A stretch of DNA of 44,053 nt, from the NCBI GenBank assembly GCA_947382865.1, contig CANDBF010000009.1:1-44053 (forward strand), in the 5' to 3' direction. Under the pieces are notes generated by a model, which saw only the letters and a list, made by a program, of their open reading frames with translations, had not been told where the DNA came from and did not search any database. Positions 1 to 8,248 of this stretch are shown in pieces (positions within the stretch are counted from its first letter, which is position 1; each line of letters opens with the position of its first letter). This stretch comes from an uncultured Clostridia bacterium (GTDB taxonomy: Bacteria > Bacillota > Clostridia > Christensenellales > CAG-917). The position numbers and the translations under genes are program-made.

Positions 1-42
1 CGTACGCGAAGCGATATCACGATAAAGGTCAAATTTATCCAT
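1..42 (-). CDS. spoIVA: SpoIVA, stage IV sporulation protein A (N-terminal 14 codons only)
   Basis: Only the first 14 codons are in the window; they read MDKFDLYRDIASRT on the minus strand. SpoIVA proteins typically begin with a very similar M-[DE]-K-x-D-[IL]-[FY]-x-D-I-A-x-R-T stretch, followed by a P-loop that would lie outside this window. SpoIVA is an ATPase that polymerises on the forespore surface as the base layer of the spore coat. The start is fixed by a strong Shine-Dalgarno site (GGAGGA, 46-51) just upstream. Two context points agree: a sigma-E-like promoter upstream and the der gene further up the same strand, since der and spoIVA lie close together in Bacillus subtilis. The short length limits certainty. 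Confidence 0.72.
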   Translation of the reverse strand, partial: MDKFDLYRDIASRT

Positions 43-66
43 AAACTCCTCCAACACTGTTTGTAA

Positions 67-96
67 AATCTATGAGGCTTATGCGAACTATATGAC
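67..96 (-). promoter_or_regulatory. Sigma-E-type promoter of spoIVA
   Basis: On the minus strand, GTCATAT (90-96) contains the -35 ATA (91-93). A spacer of 16 nt separates it from CATAGATT (67-74), close to the sigma-E -10 consensus CATACAnT. B. subtilis spoIVA is transcribed by sigma-E in the mother cell, so position and type match the gene. The start codon lies about 25 nt downstream of the -10 element. Confidence 0.55.
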
Positions 97-209
97 ATTT
101 GAAAAAAATAAAATCGCAAAAATCTACAAACTTCGGATAATAGAAATTTATACTAAACAGTGTATATGGAAAACTAAATAAACCTAAACGCGCATATATT
201 TACAGAGTC

Positions 210-273
210 AAGTATTATAAAAAACGCATAAAATTGGAAACTATTATAAAAATTGCGTTTATTTATAATACTT
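210..273. repeat. Long inverted repeat, 18-bp arms with one bulge
   Basis: The left arm AAGTATTATAAAAAACGC (210-227) pairs with the right arm at 255-273, whose reverse complement is identical except for one extra T. The loop is 27 nt. The pairing is far longer than a typical terminator stem and no gene explains it. On the minus strand it lies downstream of the aminotransferase and upstream of the spoIVA promoter, so it could protect a 3' end, block read-through, or be a small mobile-element relic. Confidence 0.75.
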
Positions 274-378
274 ATTTTTATTATTTCACTATAATTCAAG
301 CAATTTTATTGATTTTGAGATAATTCAAGCGAATTCAATCAAATTCTAAATTTTGCCCCGTATTTCATTTTATAAGAG

Positions 379-400
379 ACGCCGCCCGTTCGGACGGCGT
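379..400 (-). terminator. Probable terminator hairpin of the aminotransferase gene
   Basis: ACGCCG (379-384) pairs with CGGCGT (395-400), and inside it CCG (386-388) pairs with CGG (391-393) around a TT loop. It begins about 24 nt after the minus-strand stop codon at 424. The following minus-strand sequence is only moderately T-rich (CTCTTATAAAAT), so it may be a weak terminator or a 3'-protecting hairpin. Confidence 0.45.
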
Positions 401-423
401 TTCAATATAGAAAAAAACAATTC

Positions 424-1686
424 TTATAGTTTTTCAAGCAAAGCAATTTTTATCGAGCAGATAAGCACGTCGATTGCATATTCCATTTCGATAAGCGTAG
501 GTACCGACGGCGCAATTCGTATATTGCTGTCCGAGTCATCCTGCATATATGGATAGGTAGAACCTGCGGCTGTGAACTTTACCCCCGCCTCCGCGGCGAG
601 CGCCACAACTCTTTTCGCGCATTCCTTTACGTCGAGCGAAACAAAATATCCTCCATTCGGCGTACTCCATTTGACTTCTTGACAATCTCCAAACGCGTCT
701 TTGAGCCTCATCTCCAACAACTCAAATTTCGGACGGAGTATGTCGGCATGTAAGGACATAATGCGCTTTACGTTATCCTTGTTTTTCAGGAAATTCACAT
801 GCATCACCTGATTGACCTTGTTGGGATTTATCTGCTTGAAGAACATCTTTTTAAGCAAATCCGCAACGTTTTCCGTACTTGTCGCGAGCGCGGCTACTCC
901 GCTGCCCGCAAAGGTAATTTTGGATGTGGAAGCAAGCTCGTAAACCATATTGACGTTGCCCGTCTTTTTGGTGAGTTCAAATATGTTTTTGAGCTTATCT
1001 TCGCTTTCATACAAGCCGTGAACCATATACGCGTTGTCCCAGAATACTCTGAAATCCTTTGCCGCGGGTTTGAGTCCCGCTATGCGCGAGACCGTTTTAT
1101 CGGAATACACTATCCCCGTCGGGTTGGAATACTTGGGCACGCACCACATTCCCTTTATGCTTTCGTCGTTGCTCACGAGCAGCTCCACAAGATTCATATC
1201 GGGACCGTCCTCTTTCATAGGCACCGTTATCATTTCTATGCCGAAATTCTCGCATATGGAAAAATGCCTGTCGTAGCCTGGGGCGGGACATATGAATTTG
1301 ACCTTGTCCAGCTTATTCCAAGGAGTTCCGCCCAGAACGCCGAACTGCATCGCAAACTGCACGAGATTGTACATAATATCCAGAGAACTGCCGTCGAACA
1401 CTATAACCTCGTCGCTTTTCACCTCGAACAGCTCCGCAAACAGCTCTCTTGCAGACTTGATACCCGCAAGCTCGCCGTAGTTTCTGGCGTCGCCCCCGTC
1501 CGTAACGTAATTGTAGCTTCCCGCCTCTTTCAGCATAGGCATTGCGATTTCAAGCTGCTCCTTGGACGGTCTTCCGCGCGTCATATCAACGGATACACCC
1601 TTCTTTTTCAGCTTCTTAAACGTTTTAAGCTCCTCGCACAGCAGCTCCTCGCGCTGCGTAGGAGTAAGTTCACCGTAATTTGACAT
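424..1686 (-). CDS. Aspartate aminotransferase, type Ic (PLP-dependent, fold type I)
   Basis: This is a 420-residue PLP enzyme expected to exchange the amino group between aspartate and 2-oxoglutarate in the cytoplasm. An N-terminal D-M-T-R-G-R-P-S motif near residue 37 is the usual mark of the type Ic aspartate aminotransferase group (Pfam Asp_aminotransf). S-N-P-T-G near residue 190 and the Schiff-base lysine in S-T-S-K near residue 255 are characteristic of fold-type I. The length is normal for the group. An in-frame ATG lies two codons further upstream (1692), but GAGGA (1694-1698) sits 7 nt before the ATG at 1686 and directly abuts the earlier one, so I chose 1686. It follows der by 73 nt and may also have its own promoter. 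Confidence 0.85.
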   Translation of the reverse strand: MSNYGELTPTQREELLCEELKTFKKLKKKGVSVDMTRGRPSKEQLEIAMPMLKEAGSYNYVTDGGDARNYGELAGIKSARELFAELFEVKSDEVIVFDGSSLDIMYNLVQFAMQFGVLGGTPWNKLDKVKFICPAPGYDRHFSICENFGIEMITVPMKEDGPDMNLVELLVSNDESIKGMWCVPKYSNPTGIVYSDKTVSRIAGLKPAAKDFRVFWDNAYMVHGLYESEDKLKNIFELTKKTGNVNMVYELASTSKITFAGSGVAALATSTENVADLLKKMFFKQINPNKVNQVMHVNFLKNKDNVKRIMSLHADILRPKFELLEMRLKDAFGDCQEVKWSTPNGGYFVSLDVKECAKRVVALAAEAGVKFTAAGSTYPYMQDDSDSNIRIAPSVPTLIEMEYAIDVLICSIKIALLEKL

Positions 1687-1716
1687 AATCATTCCTCGTG
1701 TTTTTTATCTTACTAT

Positions 1717-1722
1717 ATTATA
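1717..1722 (-). promoter_or_regulatory. Possible -10 element for the aminotransferase gene
   Basis: A perfect TATAAT lies about 30 nt before the start codon on the minus strand. The sequence 17 nt further upstream is a poor -35 match. A small hairpin (TTGCCT/AGGCAA arms, 1743-1759) between the der stop and this site could attenuate read-through. The promoter call rests on the -10 alone. Confidence 0.3.
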
Positions 1723-1759
1723 AGTGCGATTTTTATCCTTTGTTGCCTATCTCAGGCAA

Positions 1760-3070
1760 TCAGGTCTCATTGTTTGCGCGCACCGCTATGCGTATCGGCG
1801 TGCCCGAAAAATCAAAGCTCTTCCTCAAAGCGTTTTCAAGATAACGCTTATAGCTGAAATGCATAATCGACGGGTCGTTCACCTTGATTACGAACGTGGG
1901 CGGCGCGGCGCTCACCTGCGTGACAAAGTAAATTTTCAGTTTTTTGCCAAGATAGGACGGCGGCTCGCTTATGCGAATAGCCTCTCCCATAACCTCGTTG
2001 AGAAGTCCTGTGGAAATCCTGCGGCGGCTGTTGGCTACGACCTCCTTGCACAGAGGAAGCAGATTATCAAGCCTTTTTCCGCTCTTTGCCGATATATAGA
2101 CGGACTTGAAATAGTTCATATACTTCAAATCCTCTTTCAGCTTGTTTTCGTATTGGTTTATGGTGTGCGTATCCTTATCCACCAAATCCCACTTGTTCAT
2201 GACGATGACCGACGGCTTGCCCTCCTCGTGCACGAAGCCTGCGATTTTCACGTCCTGCTCCGTAAAGCCCTCGTTTGCGTCGCAAACGATAAGCACAACG
2301 TCCGCGCGTCTGATTGCAAGCAAAGCTCTCATGACAGAATATCTTTCAAGATCGAGACTGACAGCCTTTTTCTTGCGCATACCCGCGGTATCTATGATGA
2401 GATACTTGTCGTCGCCGACGTTAAGTTCCGTGTCTATGGCGTCCCTTGTAGTGCCCGCTATATCGCTGACTATACAGCGGTCATAGCCGAGCAGTCTGTT
2501 TGTTATGGAGCTCTTTCCCGCGTTCGGCTTGCCGACTATGGCTATCTTTATGCGCTCGTCGTCATACTCCGCAACGCTTACGGGGATAACCTCCATAAGC
2601 GCGTCGAGCAAATCGCCTATGCCCTTGCCCTGCTCCGCGCTCACCGCGTACGGCTCGCCGAAGCCAAGCGCGTAAAAGTCGTAAACGCTGTCCATAAGGT
2701 TGTTGTCGATTTTGTTGACGGCAAGCACTACGGGAAGATTGGACTTCCTCAGATATGAGCAGACGAGATTGTCGTCAGTCGTAAGTCCCGTCTTGCCGTC
2801 GACGACGTAAAGTATAGCGTCCGCAGTCTCGACCGCCATCTCCGCCTGCGTACGGATATGTGTCCACATCTCGTCGTCGCTTTTGAGCTCCAAGCCCCCC
2901 GTATCTATAAGCGTAAATGCGCGCCCGCACCACTCGCAATCCGCATAAATACGGTCGCGCGTGACCCCGGGCGTATCTTCCACTATGGCAATCCTGTTGC
3001 CTACTATTCTGTTGAACAACGTCGACTTGCCGACGTTGGGGCGGCCTACGACCGCTATCAAAGGTTTCAT
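1760..3070 (-). CDS. der: GTPase Der (EngA), 50S ribosome assembly factor
   Basis: Der is a double-GTPase needed for late assembly of the large ribosomal subunit. The two tandem G domains are clear: the first P-loop G-R-P-N-V-G-K-S-T near residue 9 with NKID near 119, the second P-loop G-K-P-N-A-G-K-S-S near 183 with NKWD near 295. A KH-like C-terminal domain containing T-Q-V-S-A-A-P-P-T-F follows near 390. The 436-residue length is normal. An in-frame GTG at 3076 overlaps the GGAG ribosome binding site, so the ATG at 3070 is the better start. The DUF512 gene is immediately upstream, a linkage common in Clostridia. Confidence 0.97.
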   Translation of the reverse strand: MKPLIAVVGRPNVGKSTLFNRIVGNRIAIVEDTPGVTRDRIYADCEWCGRAFTLIDTGGLELKSDDEMWTHIRTQAEMAVETADAILYVVDGKTGLTTDDNLVCSYLRKSNLPVVLAVNKIDNNLMDSVYDFYALGFGEPYAVSAEQGKGIGDLLDALMEVIPVSVAEYDDERIKIAIVGKPNAGKSSITNRLLGYDRCIVSDIAGTTRDAIDTELNVGDDKYLIIDTAGMRKKKAVSLDLERYSVMRALLAIRRADVVLIVCDANEGFTEQDVKIAGFVHEEGKPSVIVMNKWDLVDKDTHTINQYENKLKEDLKYMNYFKSVYISAKSGKRLDNLLPLCKEVVANSRRRISTGLLNEVMGEAIRISEPPSYLGKKLKIYFVTQVSAAPPTFVIKVNDPSIMHFSYKRYLENALRKSFDFSGTPIRIAVRANNET

Positions 3071-3117
3071 ATTCACTCCGTCAAGCCATATACCCGCAAT
3101 TTGCGGTTTTGGGCGTT

Positions 3118-4392
3118 CTATTGCATTCCTTCAAAATGCTCGGTTATCAGTCTCGGCATATCGCTTCCGTCGTGCGGCACGACGATTATCGGCGCGCCGA
3201 GAGCTTTTTCCACCTCTTTTACGCTCTTGCTGTCAAGAAAAGTATCCGTAAATTCCCTCAGCATATTGTCGGGGATGACATACGCGTCCATTCCGCTCTC
3301 CGTCTGCGCGATTATATCCGTCGCGGTCACAAGCCCCGCCACCGTCACGCTGTGCCCGAAAAAGTCGTTCTGTACGCCGAACACCCTGCCGCTTATGCCC
3401 AGCTTTTCCCGTAGCCTAGCAACGTATCCTTCGAGTATGGGCGCAAACGACACTCCCGTTATAAAACCGACGGTTTTGCCGAGGGATACGCTCTTCGCTT
3501 CGTCCAGACAGTACTCGAAATTCTCTTTGAAATCCGCAAGCATTCCCACTCCGTTTTCTATTTGGTCGAATGAGCCGTAGTATGCGCTTTCCCCGACGGG
3601 CTTCCCTGCTTTTACGTAATACTCGTCGCTGCACCAGCAAAAACCGTTAAGCTCGGCGTGAAGCCTCTCTACAATGCGAATTGTTTCCCTTGCGTTGCTT
3701 TCGTCAACGGCTTTCAAATTTGCAAGCCGCGCGCGATGCGCCGTAAGACCCACGGGCACGACCGCGACGCTTAGCACGCCTTGCATTGCTTTGAGTCCTC
3801 TTATGCTGTCTTCCAACACCTTGCCGTCGTTTATCTCAGGCACGACCACGAGCTGAGTGTGCATTTTTATGCCGTTTTCGCCCAGCCTCCTCATATAGTC
3901 TTTTAGCTTTCGGGTGTTGGGGTTTTTGAGCATAAACTGCCGCACGTCGTCGTCAAAGGCGTGTACGGATATGTACATCGGGCTGAGTTTCAGGCGGATT
4001 ATCCTTTCAATATCCTCTTCCGTCACGTTTGTGAGAGTGACGTAGCTTCCGCTTATAAAGCTGAAACGATAGTCGTCGTCCTTGACGTAGAGGCTATCGC
4101 GCAAGCCCTCGGGAAGCTGATCCACAAAGCAGAATATGCACTTGTTTTTGCAAACGGCGGGCTTCATCTCCCAATCCGCTTCTATGCCGAGAGGCTGACC
4201 GACCTTCTTTTTTACCTTTATTCTCTTAGGCTTGCCTCGCCGTAGAACCTCGACCTCGAAAGAGGTCTCGTTGTCGTAATAAAGATAGTCCAGCTCGTCG
4301 GCGACCTCGTAGCCGCCTATGCGCACGAGCTCGTCGCCGAGCTTAAATCCCATTCTCCTTGCAACTCCAGATAGTCCCGTTATCTTCGGCAT
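3118..4392 (-). CDS. DUF512 family radical SAM protein with N-terminal PDZ-like domain
   Basis: This 424-residue protein has the order seen in the clostridial DUF512 family. First is a small PDZ-like domain (residues 1-60, with G-D-E-L-V-R-I-G-G). Next is a radical SAM core with the cluster motif C-K-N-K-C-I-F-C near 81, which has CxxxCxxC spacing. The DUF512 domain fills the C-terminal half. The family is thought to bind one or more Fe-S clusters, but its reaction is unknown to me. AGAGGG lies upstream of the ATG at 4392. The gene sits between the glycosyltransferase-like gene (8-nt gap) and der (47-nt gap) and is probably cotranscribed with both. Confidence 0.88.
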   Translation of the reverse strand: MPKITGLSGVARRMGFKLGDELVRIGGYEVADELDYLYYDNETSFEVEVLRRGKPKRIKVKKKVGQPLGIEADWEMKPAVCKNKCIFCFVDQLPEGLRDSLYVKDDDYRFSFISGSYVTLTNVTEEDIERIIRLKLSPMYISVHAFDDDVRQFMLKNPNTRKLKDYMRRLGENGIKMHTQLVVVPEINDGKVLEDSIRGLKAMQGVLSVAVVPVGLTAHRARLANLKAVDESNARETIRIVERLHAELNGFCWCSDEYYVKAGKPVGESAYYGSFDQIENGVGMLADFKENFEYCLDEAKSVSLGKTVGFITGVSFAPILEGYVARLREKLGISGRVFGVQNDFFGHSVTVAGLVTATDIIAQTESGMDAYVIPDNMLREFTDTFLDSKSVKEVEKALGAPIIVVPHDGSDMPRLITEHFEGMQ

Positions 4393-4400
4393 AATCCCTC

Positions 4401-5489
4401 TCAGACCGCGATGTAGGAAGCCAGAAAGCTCGCGATATTTTCAAGCGTACTCATCTCCGCCCATTTGTAGGCGTTGTTCCCTATCTCCTCGGCAAGCTCC
4501 GTCTGCAACAGCTTGTATTCCAGCGCGATAATCTCGATATCCTCTTTCGCTCTCAGGCACAGGTCGTGACTGACGAGATAGTTGATGTCGTTCGCCGCAT
4601 GCTCGTCCTTGGAGTATACGATTGAGGGGATCCCCAGCTTGAAGCACTTGTAAATCAGCGCGACCTCGTAATCCGTTATCGCCAAATCGCAAACGGACAG
4701 ATATTCGTCCACCTTGTCCGCCGACTGCACGAAAATGACGGTTACGCCCGGCACCTGCACCGCAGTGGAGCTAAGCTGCTGTCTCGCCTTGGCGTTTTCG
4801 CAGAATACGACGAGGCTTGCTATATCGCCTTGGTCAAGCAATAAATCGAATACGCCCGACAGCGTTTTTTCGTTTTTGATATTCACGTAAACGCTTTTGG
4901 AGCGAGGAAGCCCCAGCTCCTGCTTGCTGTACGCAATCTCCTCTGGAGTTTTTTTCTGAATCTCATAGGGCAAGCCCATAGTCATTATGTTTTTTGAGCG
5001 TATACCCGTGCGCACAAGCTCCGCTTTTACGTCCGCGTTTGCAACGATATACACGCTTGTGCTCTCGTCGAGTCCGCGCTTGGGCATGGTAAAGGTGGAC
5101 AGCAAATATATAATCTGCGTATCGAATTTCACCCTGCGCTTGGCGTCCACAGCGCAATGGTGCGCGTACGGCGTAAGGCACAGAATATACTCGGGGTGAA
5201 ACCGCTTTATCATGTTCTTTATACGGTTTACGCGCTTGGAGAACTTGCGCGGCTTCAATCTCTCCTTCATAACGGCTTTGTCCTTGCGTTCCAGCAAATA
5301 CTGATACTCGCTTCCGCTGTCCATAAGTCTGTCGAGAGCGGAACGCTTCGCAACCGCGCCGTACTTTTCGTCGCTTATGACCGCAACGTTGTGAGTGCCT
5401 ACGCGCTCGATTGCCTCCGCGAGCTTTTTCGATATTCCGTCCGCCTCGTCGCGCGACGTCATTATCACGATAATGGGTTTCTTCTCCAT
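4401..5489 (-). CDS. GT-B-fold glycosyltransferase-like protein (UgtP/MurG-like C-terminus)
   Basis: The 362 residues look like two Rossmann-like halves. The C-terminal part (about 220-360) follows the layout of the UgtP/MurG group: a strand-helix with F-V-Q-S-A-D-K-V-D-E-Y-L near 235, then C-D-L-A-I-T-D-Y near 250, then G-I-P-S-I-V-Y near 270 and a closing helical tail. In that family the region binds the nucleotide sugar. The usual N-terminal glycine-histidine motif (GGGH) and the acidic T-K-P-G-G-type loop are not present, so the substrate is uncertain and the protein may be a divergent or non-catalytic member. A very strong Shine-Dalgarno (GGGGGAGGG) precedes the ATG. It starts 13 nt after rnj and ends 8 nt before the DUF512 gene. 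Confidence 0.55.
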   Translation of the reverse strand: MEKKPIIVIMTSRDEADGISKKLAEAIERVGTHNVAVISDEKYGAVAKRSALDRLMDSGSEYQYLLERKDKAVMKERLKPRKFSKRVNRIKNMIKRFHPEYILCLTPYAHHCAVDAKRRVKFDTQIIYLLSTFTMPKRGLDESTSVYIVANADVKAELVRTGIRSKNIMTMGLPYEIQKKTPEEIAYSKQELGLPRSKSVYVNIKNEKTLSGVFDLLLDQGDIASLVVFCENAKARQQLSSTAVQVPGVTVIFVQSADKVDEYLSVCDLAITDYEVALIYKCFKLGIPSIVYSKDEHAANDINYLVSHDLCLRAKEDIEIIALEYKLLQTELAEEIGNNAYKWAEMSTLENIASFLASYIAV

Positions 5490-5502
5490 AAGCCCTCCCC
5501 CG

Positions 5503-7146
5503 TCAATCTTTCACTATAACGGGTATTATAATCGGGAACTGCCTGTCCCGATAGAACAGTTTGCGTACGCATTTCTTTACGTTTCTTGCGTACTCGTTGA
5601 CGTCGGCTTTGTCCAAATCCGCACCGTTTACGCCCTCTATAACCGCAGCGCAGATGGATTTTTCGACCTCGCCTGTCAGGTTGAAGCCTCTGGCAACTAT
5701 GTCGACGTCGCCTACTACCACGCCCCTTTCAAGGTCGACGGCTGCAAGCACTATGAGCATCCCGTACTCCGCAAGGCTGCGCCTGTCGTTGACGAGACTC
5801 TGACCGTCTTCCAGTATTACGCCGTCTACGTAAATATTCCCCGACGGCACGTTGGAATGCTTTCTTATACCCTTTGCCGTCACTCCGTAGCTCTCGCCGA
5901 TATTCGGGATAACTATGTTTTTGGAATGCACTCCCAGCGATTTTGCAAGCTGCGCGTGCTTAAACTGATGCCGATACTCGCCGTGAACGGGCATAAAATA
6001 CTGCGGATGCACGAGCGTAAGCATCAGCTTCAACTCCTCTTCGTACGCGTGTCCCGAAACGTGAATATCGTTCATGCTGTCATAAATCACGTCCGCCCCC
6101 TTGCGGAAAAGATCGTTTATAACGTCGTATACGGACTTCTCGTTGCCGGGGATAGGCGTGGAGCTAAGCACCACCACGTCGTCGGATCCTAAGTTTATTT
6201 TGTTGAACTCGCCCTTGGACATTTTCTTCAATGCGGAAAGCGGCTCCCCCTGCGAACCCGTAGCCAATATGAGAGTCTCGTGCGGCAACAGCTTTCCCAC
6301 GCCGTCCACTATTACGCCCTTGGGCACGTGCAGCTCGCCGCATTCGGACGCGACCTCCACGATAGCCTTCATACTCTTGCCCGCAAGCACGACCTTTCTG
6401 TGATACTTGTGCGCAAGCGTGAGCACCTGCTGTACGCGATAATTGGAGGAAGCAAAGCAGGCGATGACAAGACGTCTGTTCACGTTGTCCATAAATATAT
6501 TTTCAAGGCTTTTGCCTACGACCTTTTCGGAATTGGAGTTGCCCTTCCTTTCCACGTTGGTAGACTCGCCGAGCATAAGCAACACACCTTTGGCTCCTAT
6601 CTGAGCTATGCGACGCACGTCCGTCTTCTTGCCGTCTATCGGCGTATCGTCCATCTTGAAGTCGCCCGTTACGAACACGTTGCCGACAGGCGTAGTTATC
6701 GAAAGCGCGCAAGCCCCAGCCATGGAGTGCACAACCTTTATAAATTCCACTTTAATCGAGCCGAGCAAAACCGTATCTCCCGTCGCGACGACGTTGAGAT
6801 TGCATTTTTTCGCATTCTTTTCCAGCTTACGCTTCAAAAGCCCGATTGTGAGCGCGGTGCCGTATATAGGCACGTTTTTCAGAACCTCCGCATAATATGG
6901 AATCGCGCCGATATGGTCCTCGTGCCCGTGTGTAAGGACGATGCCGCGCAGTTTTTTCAGATTTTGTTTGATATAGGCGATGTCCGGAATAATTGCGTCT
7001 ATTCCGGGGCTGTCCTCTTTTGCGAAAGCGACGCCGCAGTCCACGATAATCATATCGCCGCCGCACTCTATCGCAGTCATATTTTTGCCTATCTCCCCGA
7101 CTCCTCCGAGGAAAGTGACGGTCACTGATTGTTGACCCTTTGCCAT
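5503..7146 (-). CDS. rnj: Ribonuclease J
   Basis: RNase J is a zinc-dependent metallo-beta-lactamase/beta-CASP nuclease that acts as a 5'-3' exonuclease and endonuclease in mRNA decay and rRNA maturation. The metal-binding H-G-H-E-D-H is near residue 75, a second histidine in V-V-H-S near 140, and T-G-D-F near 160. The beta-CASP motifs S-G-H-A and P-V-H-G-E-Y-R-H occur near 360-390. The 547-residue length is normal and includes the C-terminal domain. AGGAG lies 7 nt before the ATG. It heads the minus-strand run leading to der. Whether it corresponds to J1 or J2 cannot be told from sequence alone, so I use the neutral symbol. Confidence 0.95.
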   Translation of the reverse strand: MAKGQQSVTVTFLGGVGEIGKNMTAIECGGDMIIVDCGVAFAKEDSPGIDAIIPDIAYIKQNLKKLRGIVLTHGHEDHIGAIPYYAEVLKNVPIYGTALTIGLLKRKLEKNAKKCNLNVVATGDTVLLGSIKVEFIKVVHSMAGACALSITTPVGNVFVTGDFKMDDTPIDGKKTDVRRIAQIGAKGVLLMLGESTNVERKGNSNSEKVVGKSLENIFMDNVNRRLVIACFASSNYRVQQVLTLAHKYHRKVVLAGKSMKAIVEVASECGELHVPKGVIVDGVGKLLPHETLILATGSQGEPLSALKKMSKGEFNKINLGSDDVVVLSSTPIPGNEKSVYDVINDLFRKGADVIYDSMNDIHVSGHAYEEELKLMLTLVHPQYFMPVHGEYRHQFKHAQLAKSLGVHSKNIVIPNIGESYGVTAKGIRKHSNVPSGNIYVDGVILEDGQSLVNDRRSLAEYGMLIVLAAVDLERGVVVGDVDIVARGFNLTGEVEKSICAAVIEGVNGADLDKADVNEYARNVKKCVRKLFYRDRQFPIIIPVIVKD

Positions 7147-7212
7147 TATATACTCCTAAATGCAATTATCCGCTGTTTGTTGCGCACGAATTGTATAATA
7201 ATTAATTACTTT

Positions 7213-7241
7213 ATTCTACACTATTTTTTGCCGTCAGGCAA
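7213..7241 (-). promoter_or_regulatory. Possible SigA-type promoter of rnj
   Basis: On the minus strand TTGCCT (7236-7241) and TAGAAT (7213-7218) are separated by 17 nt. This would give a 5' leader of about 60 nt before the rnj start. A second -10-like TATACA (7192-7197) lies closer to the gene but has a poor -35. Confidence 0.35.
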
Positions 7242-7346
7242 GGAATATAGACGGCTGTGGGCAAAATATTTGTTTTGTCGATCACAAAAAAAACCTGCAA
7301 TAAACGCCGAAATAGGAGACAACAGAAAATTCTTTGCAGATTAATG

Positions 7347-7391
7347 CACGATACGTGTTTTATATAGAAAATTTTTAGTACACGTATTGTG
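7347..7391. repeat. Inverted repeat with 12-nt arms
   Basis: CACGATACGTGT (7347-7358) pairs with ACACGTATTGTG (7380-7391), with a single G-T wobble, around a 21-nt AT-rich loop. It lies downstream of the YtxC-like gene and upstream of the rnj promoter. It lacks a T-run directly after either arm, so a protein-binding site or 3'-end hairpin is as likely as a terminator. Confidence 0.6.
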
Positions 7392-7522
7392 TATTATCAA
7401 ACTGTTTTTCATAGTTTTTTTATCAACTTAATAGAAAAAATCCCCTATTGAACAGCGGATTTATACCTTTCATCAATTCTAAACAATTATCCGACAAGTC
7501 AGCCAGAACACTTTACGTGCTT

Positions 7523-8233
7523 CTATTTTTCGATGACCCTCACGATTTTTTTGAGCGTGGCGTTCATAGGGTCGGAAAGCTCGCATCCGTCGAGAAGAAT
7601 TTCCGAGGGCTTTTCCCTTATTATAGCGCTCAGGAGATTGTACTCCTCGCTGTCAAACAGATTGACCACCTCTACACTTGTGTGCCTAGTAAGATTGCGG
7701 ATATTGTGCTTGCTTAAAACCAACTGATTTAGCTTGCCCTCGCTGCCCGTAATAAACGTCGCGATATCGTAAATATCCGATTCCCTGCTGCACCCCTCAA
7801 GCAATCTGTTGGCAAGGTCCGCAAGCTCCTGCCATCCGTCGGTAAGCGCGCGCAGTCTGAAATTCAACAATCCGTCCACGTTGTATTCCAGAGCGCCCGA
7901 AAGCACCTTTGCCACTACGCTGCTCTCAAATTCTCTGTCGAAGTGTACTATGGAACAAATCAATGCGCATTTTGCATGCGACAGACGGCGTATCCTGAGC
8001 TTTTCGAGAAAAAAACGCAGCTTTATAAATGACAGATACACAACGTCGAATATACGTTGCAGGCTCTCTTCTATTTCGTCCTGTTTGTCGCAAAGTCCCG
8101 CTAGATATATCCAGATTCTGTTGTCGGATTCCTCTATCGCATATGACAAATCTTTGGTACTTTGCAATCTGCCGATAATATAGTTTATCTCCCTCTCATA
8201 CACCTTATCTACACTGATAACGTTTGACCACAT
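7523..8233 (-). CDS. YtxC-like putative sporulation protein
   Basis: This mostly helical protein of 236 residues has no signal peptide or membrane segment. Two regions recall the YtxC sporulation family: a central V-D-G-L-L-N-F-R-L-R segment near residue 125, and a C-terminal part with Y-N-L-L-S-A-I-I-R-E-K-P-S-E-I-L-L near 200. The exact role of YtxC is not established. The annotated frame opens at 8263, but GAGGTG (8237-8242) serves the ATG at 8233. A sigma-E-like -10 at 8249-8256 would start transcription near 8242, which excludes the upstream Met. The promoter type supports a sporulation role. The family match is from memory and moderate. Confidence 0.5.
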   Translation of the reverse strand: MWSNVISVDKVYEREINYIIGRLQSTKDLSYAIEESDNRIWIYLAGLCDKQDEIEESLQRIFDVVYLSFIKLRFFLEKLRIRRLSHAKCALICSIVHFDREFESSVVAKVLSGALEYNVDGLLNFRLRALTDGWQELADLANRLLEGCSRESDIYDIATFITGSEGKLNQLVLSKHNIRNLTRHTSVEVVNLFDSEEYNLLSAIIREKPSEILLDGCELSDPMNATLKKIVRVIEK

Positions 8234-8248
8234 ACACACCTCGTCAAT

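Larger units (their letters stand above)
97..423. other. AT-rich gene-free stretch before spoIVA
   Basis: No open frame here has a ribosome binding site or recognisable protein. The stretch is strongly AT-rich. It holds a large inverted repeat (210-273), a GC-rich hairpin (379-400) and two copies of ATAATTCAAGC about 30 nt apart (291-301 and 320-330). It separates the aminotransferase gene from spoIVA, so the two genes are probably not one simple operon. Confidence 0.7.
7147..7522. other. Gene-free AT-rich spacer between the YtxC-like gene and rnj
   Basis: No plausible coding frame is seen in these 376 nt. They hold the likely rnj promoter (near 7213-7241), a 12-bp inverted repeat (7347-7391) and a weak AAACT/AGTTT hairpin near 7399-7417 that may end the transcript of the YtxC-like gene. 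Confidence 0.6.

Noticed and set aside
1724..2758. Plus-strand open frame of 344 codons opposite der
   Set aside because: Shadow of der; der is a certain gene with all motifs.
7229..7245. TTGCC/GGCAA hairpin near 7229-7242 as a terminator
   Set aside because: No T-run follows on either strand, and it overlaps the proposed rnj promoter.
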